From assembly GCA_014385025.1 (NCBI GenBank), contig JACRTB010000018.1, positions 1-57,784 on the forward strand: DNA of 57,784 nucleotides. The letters are read 5' to 3'. Source of the stretch: Yanshouia hominis. Lineage in GTDB: Bacteria > Bacillota > Clostridia > Oscillospirales > Ruminococcaceae. The notes under the pieces are model-generated. The model was not told the origin of the DNA, made no database searches, and saw only the letters and a program-made list of their open reading frames with translations. The position numbers were made by a program, and so were the translations under genes. Shown piece by piece: positions 32,432 through 42,011 of this stretch; the first letter of the stretch is position 1, and each line of letters starts with the position of its first letter.

Positions 32432-32968
32432 ATGTATTATTCGTCTGCTGAATGTGAGGAAAAGGCGCTGCTTGACGCGGCGTTCGCGCTCTGCGCGGCG
32501 GCCCGGACGGCACCGAAGGGAAGAGGGCGGGACTTTATCCTGACGGCGGTGGTCACGGGGGAGGAAAAGGAGGCGCTTGCCCGGGCGACCGAGCGCCTGG
32601 GAGAGCGGTACGACGCGCCGATCTTCCTGCGGGACGGCGGAAGCATCCGCAAAAGCGGAGCGGTTGTGCTGATCGGAGTCGCACGAAACCGGCGCGGCCA
32701 GAAGCACTGCGGCATGTGCGGCCGCGAGGATTGCGCGGCGGCCGAAAAGGCGGGCTGCCGCTGTGCCTTCAACGACCTTGACCTCGGGGTGGCCAGCGGC
32801 TCGGCGGCCGCTCTGGCCGCCGACCTGCGGATCGACAACCGCATCATGTATACCGGGGGCCTCGGAGCGATGGAGCTTGGGCTGCTGGGGGAGGGCGCCG
32901 AAAACATCATGGCGCTGCCGCTCTCGGTCGGCGGCAAGAACATCTTTTTTGACCGCGCGGCGAAATAG
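32432..32968 (+). CDS. DUF2148 ferredoxin-like domain protein
   Basis: 178 residues from the ATG at 32432, 8 nt after GGAGG; an ATG 15 nt upstream overlaps that site. Four clustered cysteines (CGMCGREDCAAAEKAGCRC, about residues 91-109) probably bind an iron-sulfur cluster. DLGVASGSAAALAADLRIDNRIMYTGG is the strongly conserved DUF2148 signature. The family is common in anaerobes and has no established function. It has its own promoter; metG follows about 100 bp later with a separate promoter. Confidence 0.85.
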   Translation: MYYSSAECEEKALLDAAFALCAAARTAPKGRGRDFILTAVVTGEEKEALARATERLGERYDAPIFLRDGGSIRKSGAVVLIGVARNRRGQKHCGMCGREDCAAAEKAGCRCAFNDLDLGVASGSAAALAADLRIDNRIMYTGGLGAMELGLLGEGAENIMALPLSVGGKNIFFDRAAK

Positions 32969-33000
32969 CCGGAAAAATGCGGCCCCAACAGCGCCGAAGG

Positions 33001-33029
33001 TTGTTTTTTCCCCGTTTCGGTGTTATACT
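33001..33029 (+). promoter_or_regulatory. metG promoter
   Basis: TTGTTT (33001-33006) and TATACT (33024-33029) are spaced by 17 bp, about 40 bp before the metG start. The leader is too short for a T-box. Confidence 0.7.
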
Positions 33030-33071
33030 TTAACCTGTATGTCAAATCCACAATTTACGGAGGAACCTGGA

Positions 33072-35056
<1,985 letters not shown>

Positions 35057-35057
<1 letters not shown>

Positions 35058-35836
35058 TGGCCTTCTATTTTGATTCCCACGCCCACTATGATGACAACCG
35101 CTTCGACGCCGACCGTGAAGCGGTGATTGCCGCCCTGCGGGAAGCCGGGGTGCGGGCGGTGATGAATTCCGCGAGCGATCTGGAATCGAGCCGCGCCGCG
35201 CTGGCGCTGGCGAAGCGCTACCCCTTCTTCCGCGCCTCGGCGGGGGTCCATCCCCACGAGGCCAAGACCCTCGACGCCGCGGCGCTCGGGGAGATCGCCC
35301 GTCTCTGCCGGGAGCCTGAGGTCGTCGCCCTCGGGGAGATCGGGCTGGATTATTACTACGACCGTTCCGAGCGGGAGGTGCAGCGCGAAGCGTTTCGCCG
35401 TCAGCTCGCTCTGGCCCGCGAGCTGGACCTTCCGGTGGTCATCCACAGCAGGGACGCGGCGCAGGATACCCTCGAAATCGTGCGCGAATACCGGCCGCGC
35501 GGCGTCGTCCACTGCTTCTCCTATTCGGCCGAACAGGCGCGGGAGTATGCGGAGCTGGGCATGTACCTCGGTTTCACCGGGGTGGTGACCTTCCCGAACG
35601 CGAAAAAGCCGCTGGAAGCCGCCGCGGCAGTGCCGCTCGACCGGATTCTGATCGAAACCGACTGCCCTTATCTCGCACCGGTGCCCTATCGCGGCAGGCG
35701 CTGTGATTCGACGATGCTGCACGCCACCGCGGACGCGCTGGCCGCCGCGAAGGGAATTTCCCGGGACGTGCTGCTGCGGGCGGCGTGGGAGAACGCCATA
35801 CGGGTTTACGAAATTACCGGCTGGCAGGAAGAATAA
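35057..35836 (+). CDS. tatD: TatD family metal-dependent hydrolase (DNase)
   Basis: 259 residues; the ATG shares a base with the metG TGA (TGATG). The TIM-barrel metal ligands are all present: HAH in FDSHAHYDD, E in ALGEIGLDYYYD, H in VIHSRDA, H in HCFSYS, and D in IETDCPYLAP. Family members are 3'-5' DNases and may also edit D-aminoacyl-tRNA; the metG-tatD pairing is very common in Firmicutes. A hairpin terminator follows at once. Confidence 0.95.
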
Positions 35837-35841
35837 AACAG

Positions 35842-35881
35842 AAAATGTCCTGCGCACCATCAAGGGGCGCGGGACATTTTT
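35842..35881 (+). terminator. terminator of metG-tatD
   Basis: AAAATGTCCTGCGC pairs with GCGCGGGACATTTT (14 bp, one G-T) around an 11-nt loop and ends in a T run. Confidence 0.85.
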
Positions 35882-35896
35882 GAAGGGAGGGCCGTC

Positions 35897-36787
35897 ATGG
35901 AATATATTCCCGCCAAAACGATCCTCTCGGGATGGAGGCCGGGAAGCGACTGGTTTGGCATCAATTACAACATGAACCTTTACCGGGGCTGCTGCCACGG
36001 CTGCATCTACTGCGACAGCCGCAGCGACTGCTACGGCAACGACCGGTTTGACACGGTGCGGGCCAAGGAAAATGCGCTGTTTCTCCTGCGGGGGGAGCTG
36101 CGCCGCAAGGTAAAAACCGGGGTGGTGGGCACCGGAGCGATGAGCGACCCCTATAACCCCTTCGAGCGGGAGCTGATGCTCACCCGCCACGCACTCGAGC
36201 TGCTGGCGGCCTACGGCTTCGGCGCGGCAATCGCCACCAAGAGCGAGCTGATTGAACGGGATATCGATGTCCTTCAGGAGGTTGCGCAGGCGGCCCCGGT
36301 GCTCTGCAAAGTGACGGTCACGACGGCGGATGACGCGCTCTGCCGGAAAATTGAGCCGCATGTATCGGTTTCCTCCCGGCGTTTTGAGGCGGTGGCGCGG
36401 CTTTCGCAGGCGGGAATCTTCACCGGACTGCTGATGATGCCGGTGCTGCCCTTCCTTGAGGATTCACCGGAAAATATCCTCGGCATTGTGCGGCGTGCGA
36501 AGGAGGCCGGGGCGCGGTTTATTTACCCGGCCCTCGGCATGACGCTGCGGCAAAATCAGCGGGACTGGTACTTTGAGAAACTCGAGGCGCTTTTTCCAGG
36601 GGAAAATCTGGCCGAGCGGTACAGGCGCCGGTACGGCGGCTCCTATGAATGCCGCTGTCCCGGCCTCCCGGCGCTTTGGAAGCTCTTTTCAGAGGAATGC
36701 AACCGCTTGGGAATTCTTTATCAGATGAAGGATATTGTCCGGGCGAGCCGGGCGGGATATGCGGCGGAACAGACCAGCCTGTTTTGA
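35897..36787 (+). CDS. radical SAM protein of the spore-photoproduct-lyase-like (SPL) family
   Basis: 296 residues from an ATG behind GGGAGGG. It has the SPL-type CxxxCxxC motif in RGCCHGCIYCDSRSDCYG (about residues 33-50), preceded by NYNMNLYRGC. GAMSDPYNPFE and TRHALELL are typical of this family (COG1533). True spore photoproduct lyase is larger; proteins of this size are usually of unknown substrate, though DNA repair is possible. An Fpg-like glycosylase gene follows 19 bp later, which makes a repair role more attractive. Confidence 0.85.
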   Translation: MEYIPAKTILSGWRPGSDWFGINYNMNLYRGCCHGCIYCDSRSDCYGNDRFDTVRAKENALFLLRGELRRKVKTGVVGTGAMSDPYNPFERELMLTRHALELLAAYGFGAAIATKSELIERDIDVLQEVAQAAPVLCKVTVTTADDALCRKIEPHVSVSSRRFEAVARLSQAGIFTGLLMMPVLPFLEDSPENILGIVRRAKEAGARFIYPALGMTLRQNQRDWYFEKLEALFPGENLAERYRRRYGGSYECRCPGLPALWKLFSEECNRLGILYQMKDIVRASRAGYAAEQTSLF

Positions 36788-36806
36788 CAAGGAAAGGGTG
36801 GAAAAG

Positions 36807-37634
36807 ATGATCGAACTGCCGGAGGGGATCGTTCTTGCCGGGCAGTGCCGCGCGGCGCTGTCGGGGAAAACGGTAAAAGAGGTTCTGCCGCCCTCCGCGC
36901 CGCATAAGTTTTGCTGGTTCCGGGGCGATCCGGCAGATTACCATGCGGCGCTGGCGGAGAGAACCGTGGAGGGCGCCGAGAGCTTCGGCATTTATGTTGA
37001 GCTGTCCTTTTCGGGCGGAGTCCGGCTCTGCGTCAATGACGGGGTGAATCTCCGCCTGCTCGCCCCCGGGAAACCGGCGCCGGCCAGATACCAGCTGTTG
37101 ATCCGCTTTACCGATGCGAGCGCGCTTGTTTTCACAGTGGCGATGTACGGCGGCATCATCTGCCACCGGGGCGATTATGACAACGAGTATTACCGCAAAA
37201 GCCGGCAGAGCCTTTCCCCGCTCGATCCGGCTTACGGCCGGGCCTGCTTTGAGCGGATTTTCGAGGGGGAGAAGCCGGGCCTGAGCGCCAAGGCGCTGCT
37301 CGCCTCCGGCCAGCGGATTCCGGGGCTGGGCAATGGAGTGCTGCAGGATATCCTTTGGACGGCGGGGGTGCACCCGAAGCGCAGGATTGGGACCCTCGGC
37401 GAGCCGGAACACGCGGCCCTCTTTGCCGCGGTCAGGACGGTGCTTGCGGAGATGGCGGCGCAAGGCGGCAGGGAGACCGAGCGGGATCTCTTCGGAAATC
37501 CCGGCGGCTACCGGGGAACGCTCTCAAAAAACACCCTTGGGTCCGGGTGCCCGCGCTGCGGCGGGCCGATTGTCAAAGAAATCTATCTCGGCGGCGCGGT
37601 CTACTTTTGCCCGGTCTGTCAGCCGCTGAAGTGA
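36807..37634 (+). CDS. Fpg/Nei-like protein lacking the N-terminal proline
   Basis: 275 residues from the ATG at 36807, 5 nt after AGGGTGG. The start MIELPEGIVLAGQ resembles MPELPEVE of Fpg, but residue 2 is isoleucine, so the Schiff-base proline is missing while the glutamate (E3) is kept. The helix-two-turn-helix (SGQRIPGLGNGVLQDILWTAG) and the C-terminal zinc finger (CPRC...CPVC) are intact. The beta-hairpin lysine of Fpg also appears lost (GAESFGIYVEL). It may bind damaged DNA without cleaving, or use another nucleophile. It lies in a three-gene run with the SPL-type and GNAT genes. Confidence 0.85.
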   Translation: MIELPEGIVLAGQCRAALSGKTVKEVLPPSAPHKFCWFRGDPADYHAALAERTVEGAESFGIYVELSFSGGVRLCVNDGVNLRLLAPGKPAPARYQLLIRFTDASALVFTVAMYGGIICHRGDYDNEYYRKSRQSLSPLDPAYGRACFERIFEGEKPGLSAKALLASGQRIPGLGNGVLQDILWTAGVHPKRRIGTLGEPEHAALFAAVRTVLAEMAAQGGRETERDLFGNPGGYRGTLSKNTLGSGCPRCGGPIVKEIYLGGAVYFCPVCQPLK

Positions 37635-37649
37635 GGGGCAGGAAGAAAT

Positions 37650-38090
37650 ATGATTCGCACCTTTCAGCCGAACGATCTGGAGCGGGTAATGGAGCTTTGG
37701 CTTTCCGCGAACGGGCAGGCGCACGATTTTATCCCCCACAGCCACTGGGAGGAATATTTTGATGCGGTAGAAGCCCTGCTCCCGCAGGCGTCGGTGTTCG
37801 TCTGGGAAACCAACGGGCGGATTCTGGGATTCCTCGGCCTGAACGGCAGAACGGTCGAGGGGCTTTTTGTGGATGCGTCCGCGCGCTCAAGGGGAATCGG
37901 GAAAGCGCTGCTCGACCATGCCAAGCAGGAATGCGGCGCGCTGACCCTGAGGGCATATCAAAAGAACGAGGGCGCCGTCCGCTTTTACCGGCGGGAGGGA
38001 TTTTTGATTCAGGGCCGTCAGACCGACCGGGAGACCGGCGAGACGGAGCTGATTCTGTGCTGGGAGCAGCGGCGGAATGCAGTGCCATAA
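37650..38090 (+). CDS. GNAT family N-acetyltransferase
   Basis: 146 residues. The acetyl-CoA-binding motif A is visible as VEGLFVDASARSRGIGKALLDHAK (R/Q-x-x-G-x-G/A pattern, about residues 69-92), and motif B as LRAYQKNEGAVRFYRREGFLIQGRQ. It is similar to YjaB-type acetyltransferases; the acceptor is unknown. It begins 15 bp after the Fpg-like gene and is probably co-transcribed. Confidence 0.85.
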   Translation: MIRTFQPNDLERVMELWLSANGQAHDFIPHSHWEEYFDAVEALLPQASVFVWETNGRILGFLGLNGRTVEGLFVDASARSRGIGKALLDHAKQECGALTLRAYQKNEGAVRFYRREGFLIQGRQTDRETGETELILCWEQRRNAVP

Positions 38091-38251
38091 CCGGCAGTTC
38101 CAATGTTGTCAGCACCTTTTTCGGCAGGCGCTGGGACGCATTGGGAATTTATTTTCCCGCGCCGCCCGCCCCAACGTCCGTAAACGGGCCGCTTTTTTGC
38201 CGGAAAGGCCCTTGCCGGTTTTTAGGGCATGTTTGTTCGCCCCGCCCCGCA

Positions 38252-38540
38252 GATGCTTGGAACGAAAGCTTGTGACGCGGGTTTCCCCCGCGGCGGAGCC
38301 GAGGGCTTTCAGAGTGCAAAGGGCGCGTCGCAAAAGATTGTCCGCCCCTGCGTACTCCATTTCTCCGATGCCCGGAGCGAAAGCTTGTGACGCGGGTTTC
38401 CCCCGCGGCGGAGCCGAGGGCTTTCAGAGTGCAAAGGGCGCGCCGCAAAAGATTGTCCGCCCCTGCGTACTCCGCTTCTCTGATGCCCGGAGCGAAAGTT
38501 TGTGGCGCGGGCTTCCCGCGGCGGAGCCAAAGACCTCCGA
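38252..38540. repeat. 115-bp tandem repeat array (about 2.5 copies)
   Basis: CGAAAGCTTGTGACGCGGG begins at 38263 and 38378, with a diverged CGAAAGTTTGTGGCGCGGG at 38493; the spacing is exactly 115 bp and units one and two are nearly identical. Each has a small CGCGGG/CCCGCG hairpin and the word CAAAAGATTGTCCGCCCC. Because 115 is not a multiple of three, the repeat shifts frame each time and is unlikely to code. The remaining bases from 38091 to 38251 hold nothing recognised. Confidence 0.92.
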
Positions 38541-38550
38541 ACACAAGAAA

Positions 38551-38588
38551 AGCCTCCCGCGCAGGAGAAAATTCCTGCGCGGGAGGCT
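38551..38588. terminator. terminator of the beta-CASP hydrolase gene, bidirectional
   Basis: A 16-bp stem (AGCCTCCCGCGCAGGA and complement) with a 6-nt loop; TTTTC follows on the minus strand, 25 bp after the stop, and a T6 run lies a little downstream on the plus strand. Confidence 0.85.
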
Positions 38589-38613
38589 CTGCGCTTTTTT
38601 GCGGCGTCCGGCC

Positions 38614-40206
38614 TCAGCGGTCCCATTTGTCGCAGAGCGAATCAATCTGCGAGGCAAAGCGGGCGAGATCCTTGTTTGTGCCGCCCTTGTTGTGCTCGAT
38701 GACGGTGAGCAGGCGCTTTCCGGCGGCCAGCAGGCGCTCAAAGGTGCTTTGTGCACGGCGGGCGGCATAATCCTTCTTGATCGGCACCGGCCCCTTGGCG
38801 ACAAGGCAGACGTTGGTGGCCAGATCAAAGCTGCTGCCCGAATAGGGGGCGACGGCAGAAAATCCCCGCGAGGTCAGCTCGGCGGTAAAGGCTTCGCAGA
38901 CCGCGTCATCGCCATGCACCACAAAGACCCGCTGCGGTTTGGGAGAAAAATGCCCGATCCAGGTCAGCAGACCTTCCTTGTCGGCATGGCCGCTGACTCC
39001 GGCGAGACGGGCAATCTCCGCCTTGACCTCGATTGCTTCTCCGAAGAGCTTGACCGTCTCGGCTCCTTCGAGAATCTGACGTCCCAGGCTGCCGACCGCC
39101 TGATAGCCGACAAAGAGGATCGTGCTCTCCCTGCGCCAAAGGTTGTGTTTGAGATGGTGCTTGATCCGGCCCGCGTCGCACATGCCGCTGGCGGAAAGGA
39201 TCACCTTGGAGGAGGCGTCAAAGTTGATCGCCTTTGATTCCTCGGCGGAAACCGAAACCTTGAGTCCGGCAAAGCTGATCGGGTTGATTCCCTTCTGGAT
39301 CAGCGCGCGGGTTTCGTCGTCGTAGCACTCGGCTCCGTTTTCGCGGAAGATGTTGGTGGCCTCAACGGCGAGCGGGCTGTCCACATAAACCGAGAAATCG
39401 TGGCCGGTTACCAGCCGTTCCTCCTTGATCTGCCGCAGGAAATAGAGCATCTCCTGCGTGCGGCCCACCGCGAAGGACGGGATGACGACATTGCCGCCCC
39501 GGTCAAAGGTGCGCTGCATGATCTGGGAAAGCTCGCTGATGTAGTCGGGGCGCGGACCGTGGCTGCGGTCGCCGTAGGTTGATTCCATCACCACATAGTC
39601 GGCGTCCGCGATATACTGCGGATCGCGGATGATCGGCTGATGCAGGTTGCCGATATCCCCCGAAAAAACGACTTTTTTGGTGACGTCTCCCTCGGTGACC
39701 CAGATCTCAATCGAAGCGGAGCCGAGCAGGTGCCCGACGTCGGTGAACCGCACCTCAACGCCCTCGCAGAGGGCGAATTTCTGATCGTAAAAATGGGGGA
39801 CAAAGAGGCCGATGGCAGCAACGGCGTCGTCCATCGTATAGATCGGGACATACGGCTCGCGCCCGGCGCGCTGCGCCTTGCGGTTGCGCCATTCGGCTTC
39901 AAATTCCTGAATATGCGCCGAGTCGCGCAGCATGACGCTGCACAGGTCGGCGGTCGCGTCGGTCGAGTGGATTTCGCCCGAGAAGCCGTTCTTGCAGAGC
40001 AGCGGCAGCATTCCCGAGTGGTCGATGTGGGCGTGGGTCAGCAGAACATAATCCACCTCGCCCGCCGCGACGGGAATTTCCTGGTTCTCAAAGTAATTGG
40101 GTCCCTGCTCCATGCCGCAGTCGATGACAATCTTTTTCCCGCAGGCGGTCAGATAAAAGCAGCTCCCCGTTACCTCGTGGGTTGCGCCCAGAAAGGTCAG
40201 TTGCAT
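38614..40206 (-). CDS. MBL-fold beta-CASP metallo-hydrolase (RNase/CPSF-like)
   Basis: 530 residues from an ATG behind AAAGGAGG. The metallo-beta-lactamase motif THAHIDHSG lies near residue 57, with further ligands in DVGHLLGSASIEIW and FSGDIGN. The beta-CASP region shows IPSFAVGRTQEMLYFLRQI and ASGMCDAGRIKHHLKHNL, and the C-terminal specificity motif is SGHADKEGLLTWIGHF. These are features of bacterial CPSF-73/YSH1-type proteins, likely RNases. About 60 further residues (AARRAQSTFERLLAAGKRLL) form a helical tail. Confidence 0.92.
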   Translation of the reverse strand: MQLTFLGATHEVTGSCFYLTACGKKIVIDCGMEQGPNYFENQEIPVAAGEVDYVLLTHAHIDHSGMLPLLCKNGFSGEIHSTDATADLCSVMLRDSAHIQEFEAEWRNRKAQRAGREPYVPIYTMDDAVAAIGLFVPHFYDQKFALCEGVEVRFTDVGHLLGSASIEIWVTEGDVTKKVVFSGDIGNLHQPIIRDPQYIADADYVVMESTYGDRSHGPRPDYISELSQIMQRTFDRGGNVVIPSFAVGRTQEMLYFLRQIKEERLVTGHDFSVYVDSPLAVEATNIFRENGAECYDDETRALIQKGINPISFAGLKVSVSAEESKAINFDASSKVILSASGMCDAGRIKHHLKHNLWRRESTILFVGYQAVGSLGRQILEGAETVKLFGEAIEVKAEIARLAGVSGHADKEGLLTWIGHFSPKPQRVFVVHGDDAVCEAFTAELTSRGFSAVAPYSGSSFDLATNVCLVAKGPVPIKKDYAARRAQSTFERLLAAGKRLLTVIEHNKGGTNKDLARFASQIDSLCDKWDR

Positions 40207-40253
40207 CCGATTTCCTCCTTTGAAGCGATACCGCGCATCGTTGATTTAAATTC

Positions 40254-40283
40254 ATTATACACGAATTGCACCGAAAATGGCAG
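40254..40283 (-). promoter_or_regulatory. promoter of the beta-CASP gene
   Basis: On the minus strand CTGCCA and TATAAT are spaced by 18 bp, about 50 bp before the ATG. Confidence 0.6.
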
Positions 40284-40357
40284 TCCTTCGACAGAAAATT
40301 TTATCTTTTTTCACAATTTACCGTCATGGCTCCGAATGGAAATCATTTTTCGGTACC

Positions 40358-40386
40358 TTGACGGGAACGTATGTTTTGAGTACAAT
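40358..40386 (+). promoter_or_regulatory. dinB promoter
   Basis: TTGACG (40358-40363) and TACAAT (40381-40386) are spaced by exactly 17 bp. Transcription would start near 40393, downstream of the only in-frame upstream ATG (40336). The leader begins with a stem CCTCCCGC/GCGGGAGG (40398-40415), which ends 8 nt before the ribosome-binding site. No LexA-type box was recognised. Confidence 0.75.
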
Positions 40387-40437
40387 GAAAAAAACACCCT
40401 CCCGCGGGCGGGAGGAATCAGAGAGGAGGCGGCCGCC

Positions 40438-41661
40438 ATCGACCGGGTGATTCTGCATTGTGACTGCAACAGCTTCTACGCATCGGTCGAGACGGTGCTC
40501 AACCCCAGACTTTCCGCCGGGCCGATGGCGGTCTGCGGAGACCCCAAAAGCCGGCACGGCATCATCCTCGCCAAGAATGAGGCGGCAAAGAAATACGGTG
40601 TGCAGACCGCCGAAACAATCTGGCAGGCCCAGCGCAAATGCCCCGGACTCAAGCTGGTGGCCCCCCACCGGGACGCTTATGCCGAGTATTCCCGGCGGGT
40701 CAACGCCATCTACCAGCGCTGCACCGATCAGGTTGAGCCGTTCGGCATCGACGAATCGTGGCTCGACGTGACCGGATCGCAGCGGCTCTTCGGAACGGGA
40801 AAGGAGATCGCGGACCGGCTGCGGGAGGAGGTCCGGCGGGAAACCGGACTGACCATCTCGGTGGGAGTCTCCTTCAACAAGATCTTTGCCAAGCTTGGCT
40901 CCGATTACAAAAAACCGGATGCGACCACCGTCATCTCGCGGGAAAACTGGCGGGACATGCTCTTTCCGCTGCCTGTCACCGCGATGCTCTATGTTGGAGA
41001 AGCGGTGCGGCGGGAGCTGTCGGGACTTTATATCTCCACCATCGGACAGCTCGCCGCCGCCGACCCGGCCCAGCTTTCCGCCCGGCTGGGCAAGCATGGG
41101 CGGCAGCTCCACGACTATGCCAACGGACTGGATGACAGCCCGGTGAGGCGGGCCGACGCCCCGCGGGAGATCAAATCGGTCGGCAACGGGATGACCTTCC
41201 GCCGGGATCTCTCAGGGGAGCGCGAACTGCGCACCGGCATCGCGGTGCTTTCGGATGAGGTGGCGGGCAGACTGCGGCGCTACGGGCTCTGCGCCGCCAC
41301 GATTCAGCTTCAAATCAAGGATACCCGCCTGCGGGTCATTTCGCGGCAGCGGCCGCTGCCGCGCCCGACGGCTCTGGCAAGCGAGCTGTCCGGCGCGGCG
41401 ATGGAGTTGGCCCGCGCCAGCTGGGACATGGCCCTTCCGGTGCGGATGCTCACCGTTACCGCCTGCAATCTGGTGGAGGCCTCGCTGGCATCGGAGCAGC
41501 TTTCGCTTTTTGATGAGAGCGACCCGGCCGGACGCGGACGCAGGCTCAATCTGGAACGGACGGTCGATTCCCTGCGCGGCAGATTTGGGCGCGGAATCAT
41601 CGCCCCCGGCTCGGTGGTGAACAATGAGCTGATGGGATATTCGCAGGAGGAAGAGGAGTGA
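40438..41661 (+). CDS. dinB: Y-family DNA polymerase IV (DinB/UmuC-like), apparent AUC start
   Basis: Error-prone translesion polymerase. The reading frame has no ATG, GTG or TTG at a sensible distance from its site. AGGAGG (40424-40429) is followed 8 nt later by ATC, giving (I)DRVILHCDCNSFYASVE, exactly where DinB proteins begin; the next candidate, a GTG at 40447, is 17 nt away. From the ATC the protein has 407 residues. Catalytic acids are D in HCDCNSF and DE in FGIDESWLDV. The little-finger domain follows, and QLSLF near the C-terminus is a sliding-clamp-binding motif. The gene is monocistronic. Confidence 0.9.
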   Translation: MDRVILHCDCNSFYASVETVLNPRLSAGPMAVCGDPKSRHGIILAKNEAAKKYGVQTAETIWQAQRKCPGLKLVAPHRDAYAEYSRRVNAIYQRCTDQVEPFGIDESWLDVTGSQRLFGTGKEIADRLREEVRRETGLTISVGVSFNKIFAKLGSDYKKPDATTVISRENWRDMLFPLPVTAMLYVGEAVRRELSGLYISTIGQLAAADPAQLSARLGKHGRQLHDYANGLDDSPVRRADAPREIKSVGNGMTFRRDLSGERELRTGIAVLSDEVAGRLRRYGLCAATIQLQIKDTRLRVISRQRPLPRPTALASELSGAAMELARASWDMALPVRMLTVTACNLVEASLASEQLSLFDESDPAGRGRRLNLERTVDSLRGRFGRGIIAPGSVVNNELMGYSQEEEE

Positions 41662-41675
41662 GTCCGGCGATGGAA

Positions 41676-41722
41676 TCGGGAGGCGGCCGCGGAAGATGCA
41701 TTCTGCGGCCGCCTCCCGATTT
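41676..41722 (+). terminator. terminator of dinB
   Basis: A 15-bp stem (TCGGGAGGCGGCCGC with GCGGCCGCCTCCCGA) encloses a 14-nt loop and is followed by a short T tract, 15 bp after the stop. Confidence 0.75.
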
Positions 41723-41885
41723 GAAACGGCGGAATGGATTTTTGATATCGCTTGAGCGGGCAGAAGCACCGCCCTGCTGGTGTGGAAAAGTCTTTCGCTT
41801 CAGGCAGCGGGCGGAGCAGGTTGACAGGCGGCCGTCCTCCGCTCAGGCGTGCCGCTCACCGGGCGAACGCCGGCGGATGGAAAAC

Positions 41886-41911
41886 AAAGGGGCGGCCCGG
41901 CCGCCCCTTTT
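41886..41911. terminator. palindromic terminator of mfd
   Basis: AAAGGGGCGGCC and GGCCGCCCCTTT flank a single C. On the minus strand TTTGTTTT follows, about 100 bp beyond the mfd stop. The core resembles the heat-shock terminator at 8021. The convergent spacer 41662-42011 holds no gene; 41723-41885 shows nothing recognised. Confidence 0.75.
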
Positions 41912-42011
41912 AGCATGTGTCCCTGCCGGCCTGCCGGTATCGGGCCTGACAAGAACCTTCTCAGGCCTTCGGTTCGGCCGAAAGCCGCGGCGATGGAACA
42001 GACGTCCGGCG

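Noticed and set aside
32969-33071. T-box riboswitch before metG
   Set aside because: Only about 40 nt lie between the promoter and the start, too short for a T-box.
38077-39237. A 386-codon plus-strand frame through the 115-bp repeat
   Set aside because: It crosses the repeat, where frames cycle, and then runs antisense to the beta-CASP hydrolase.
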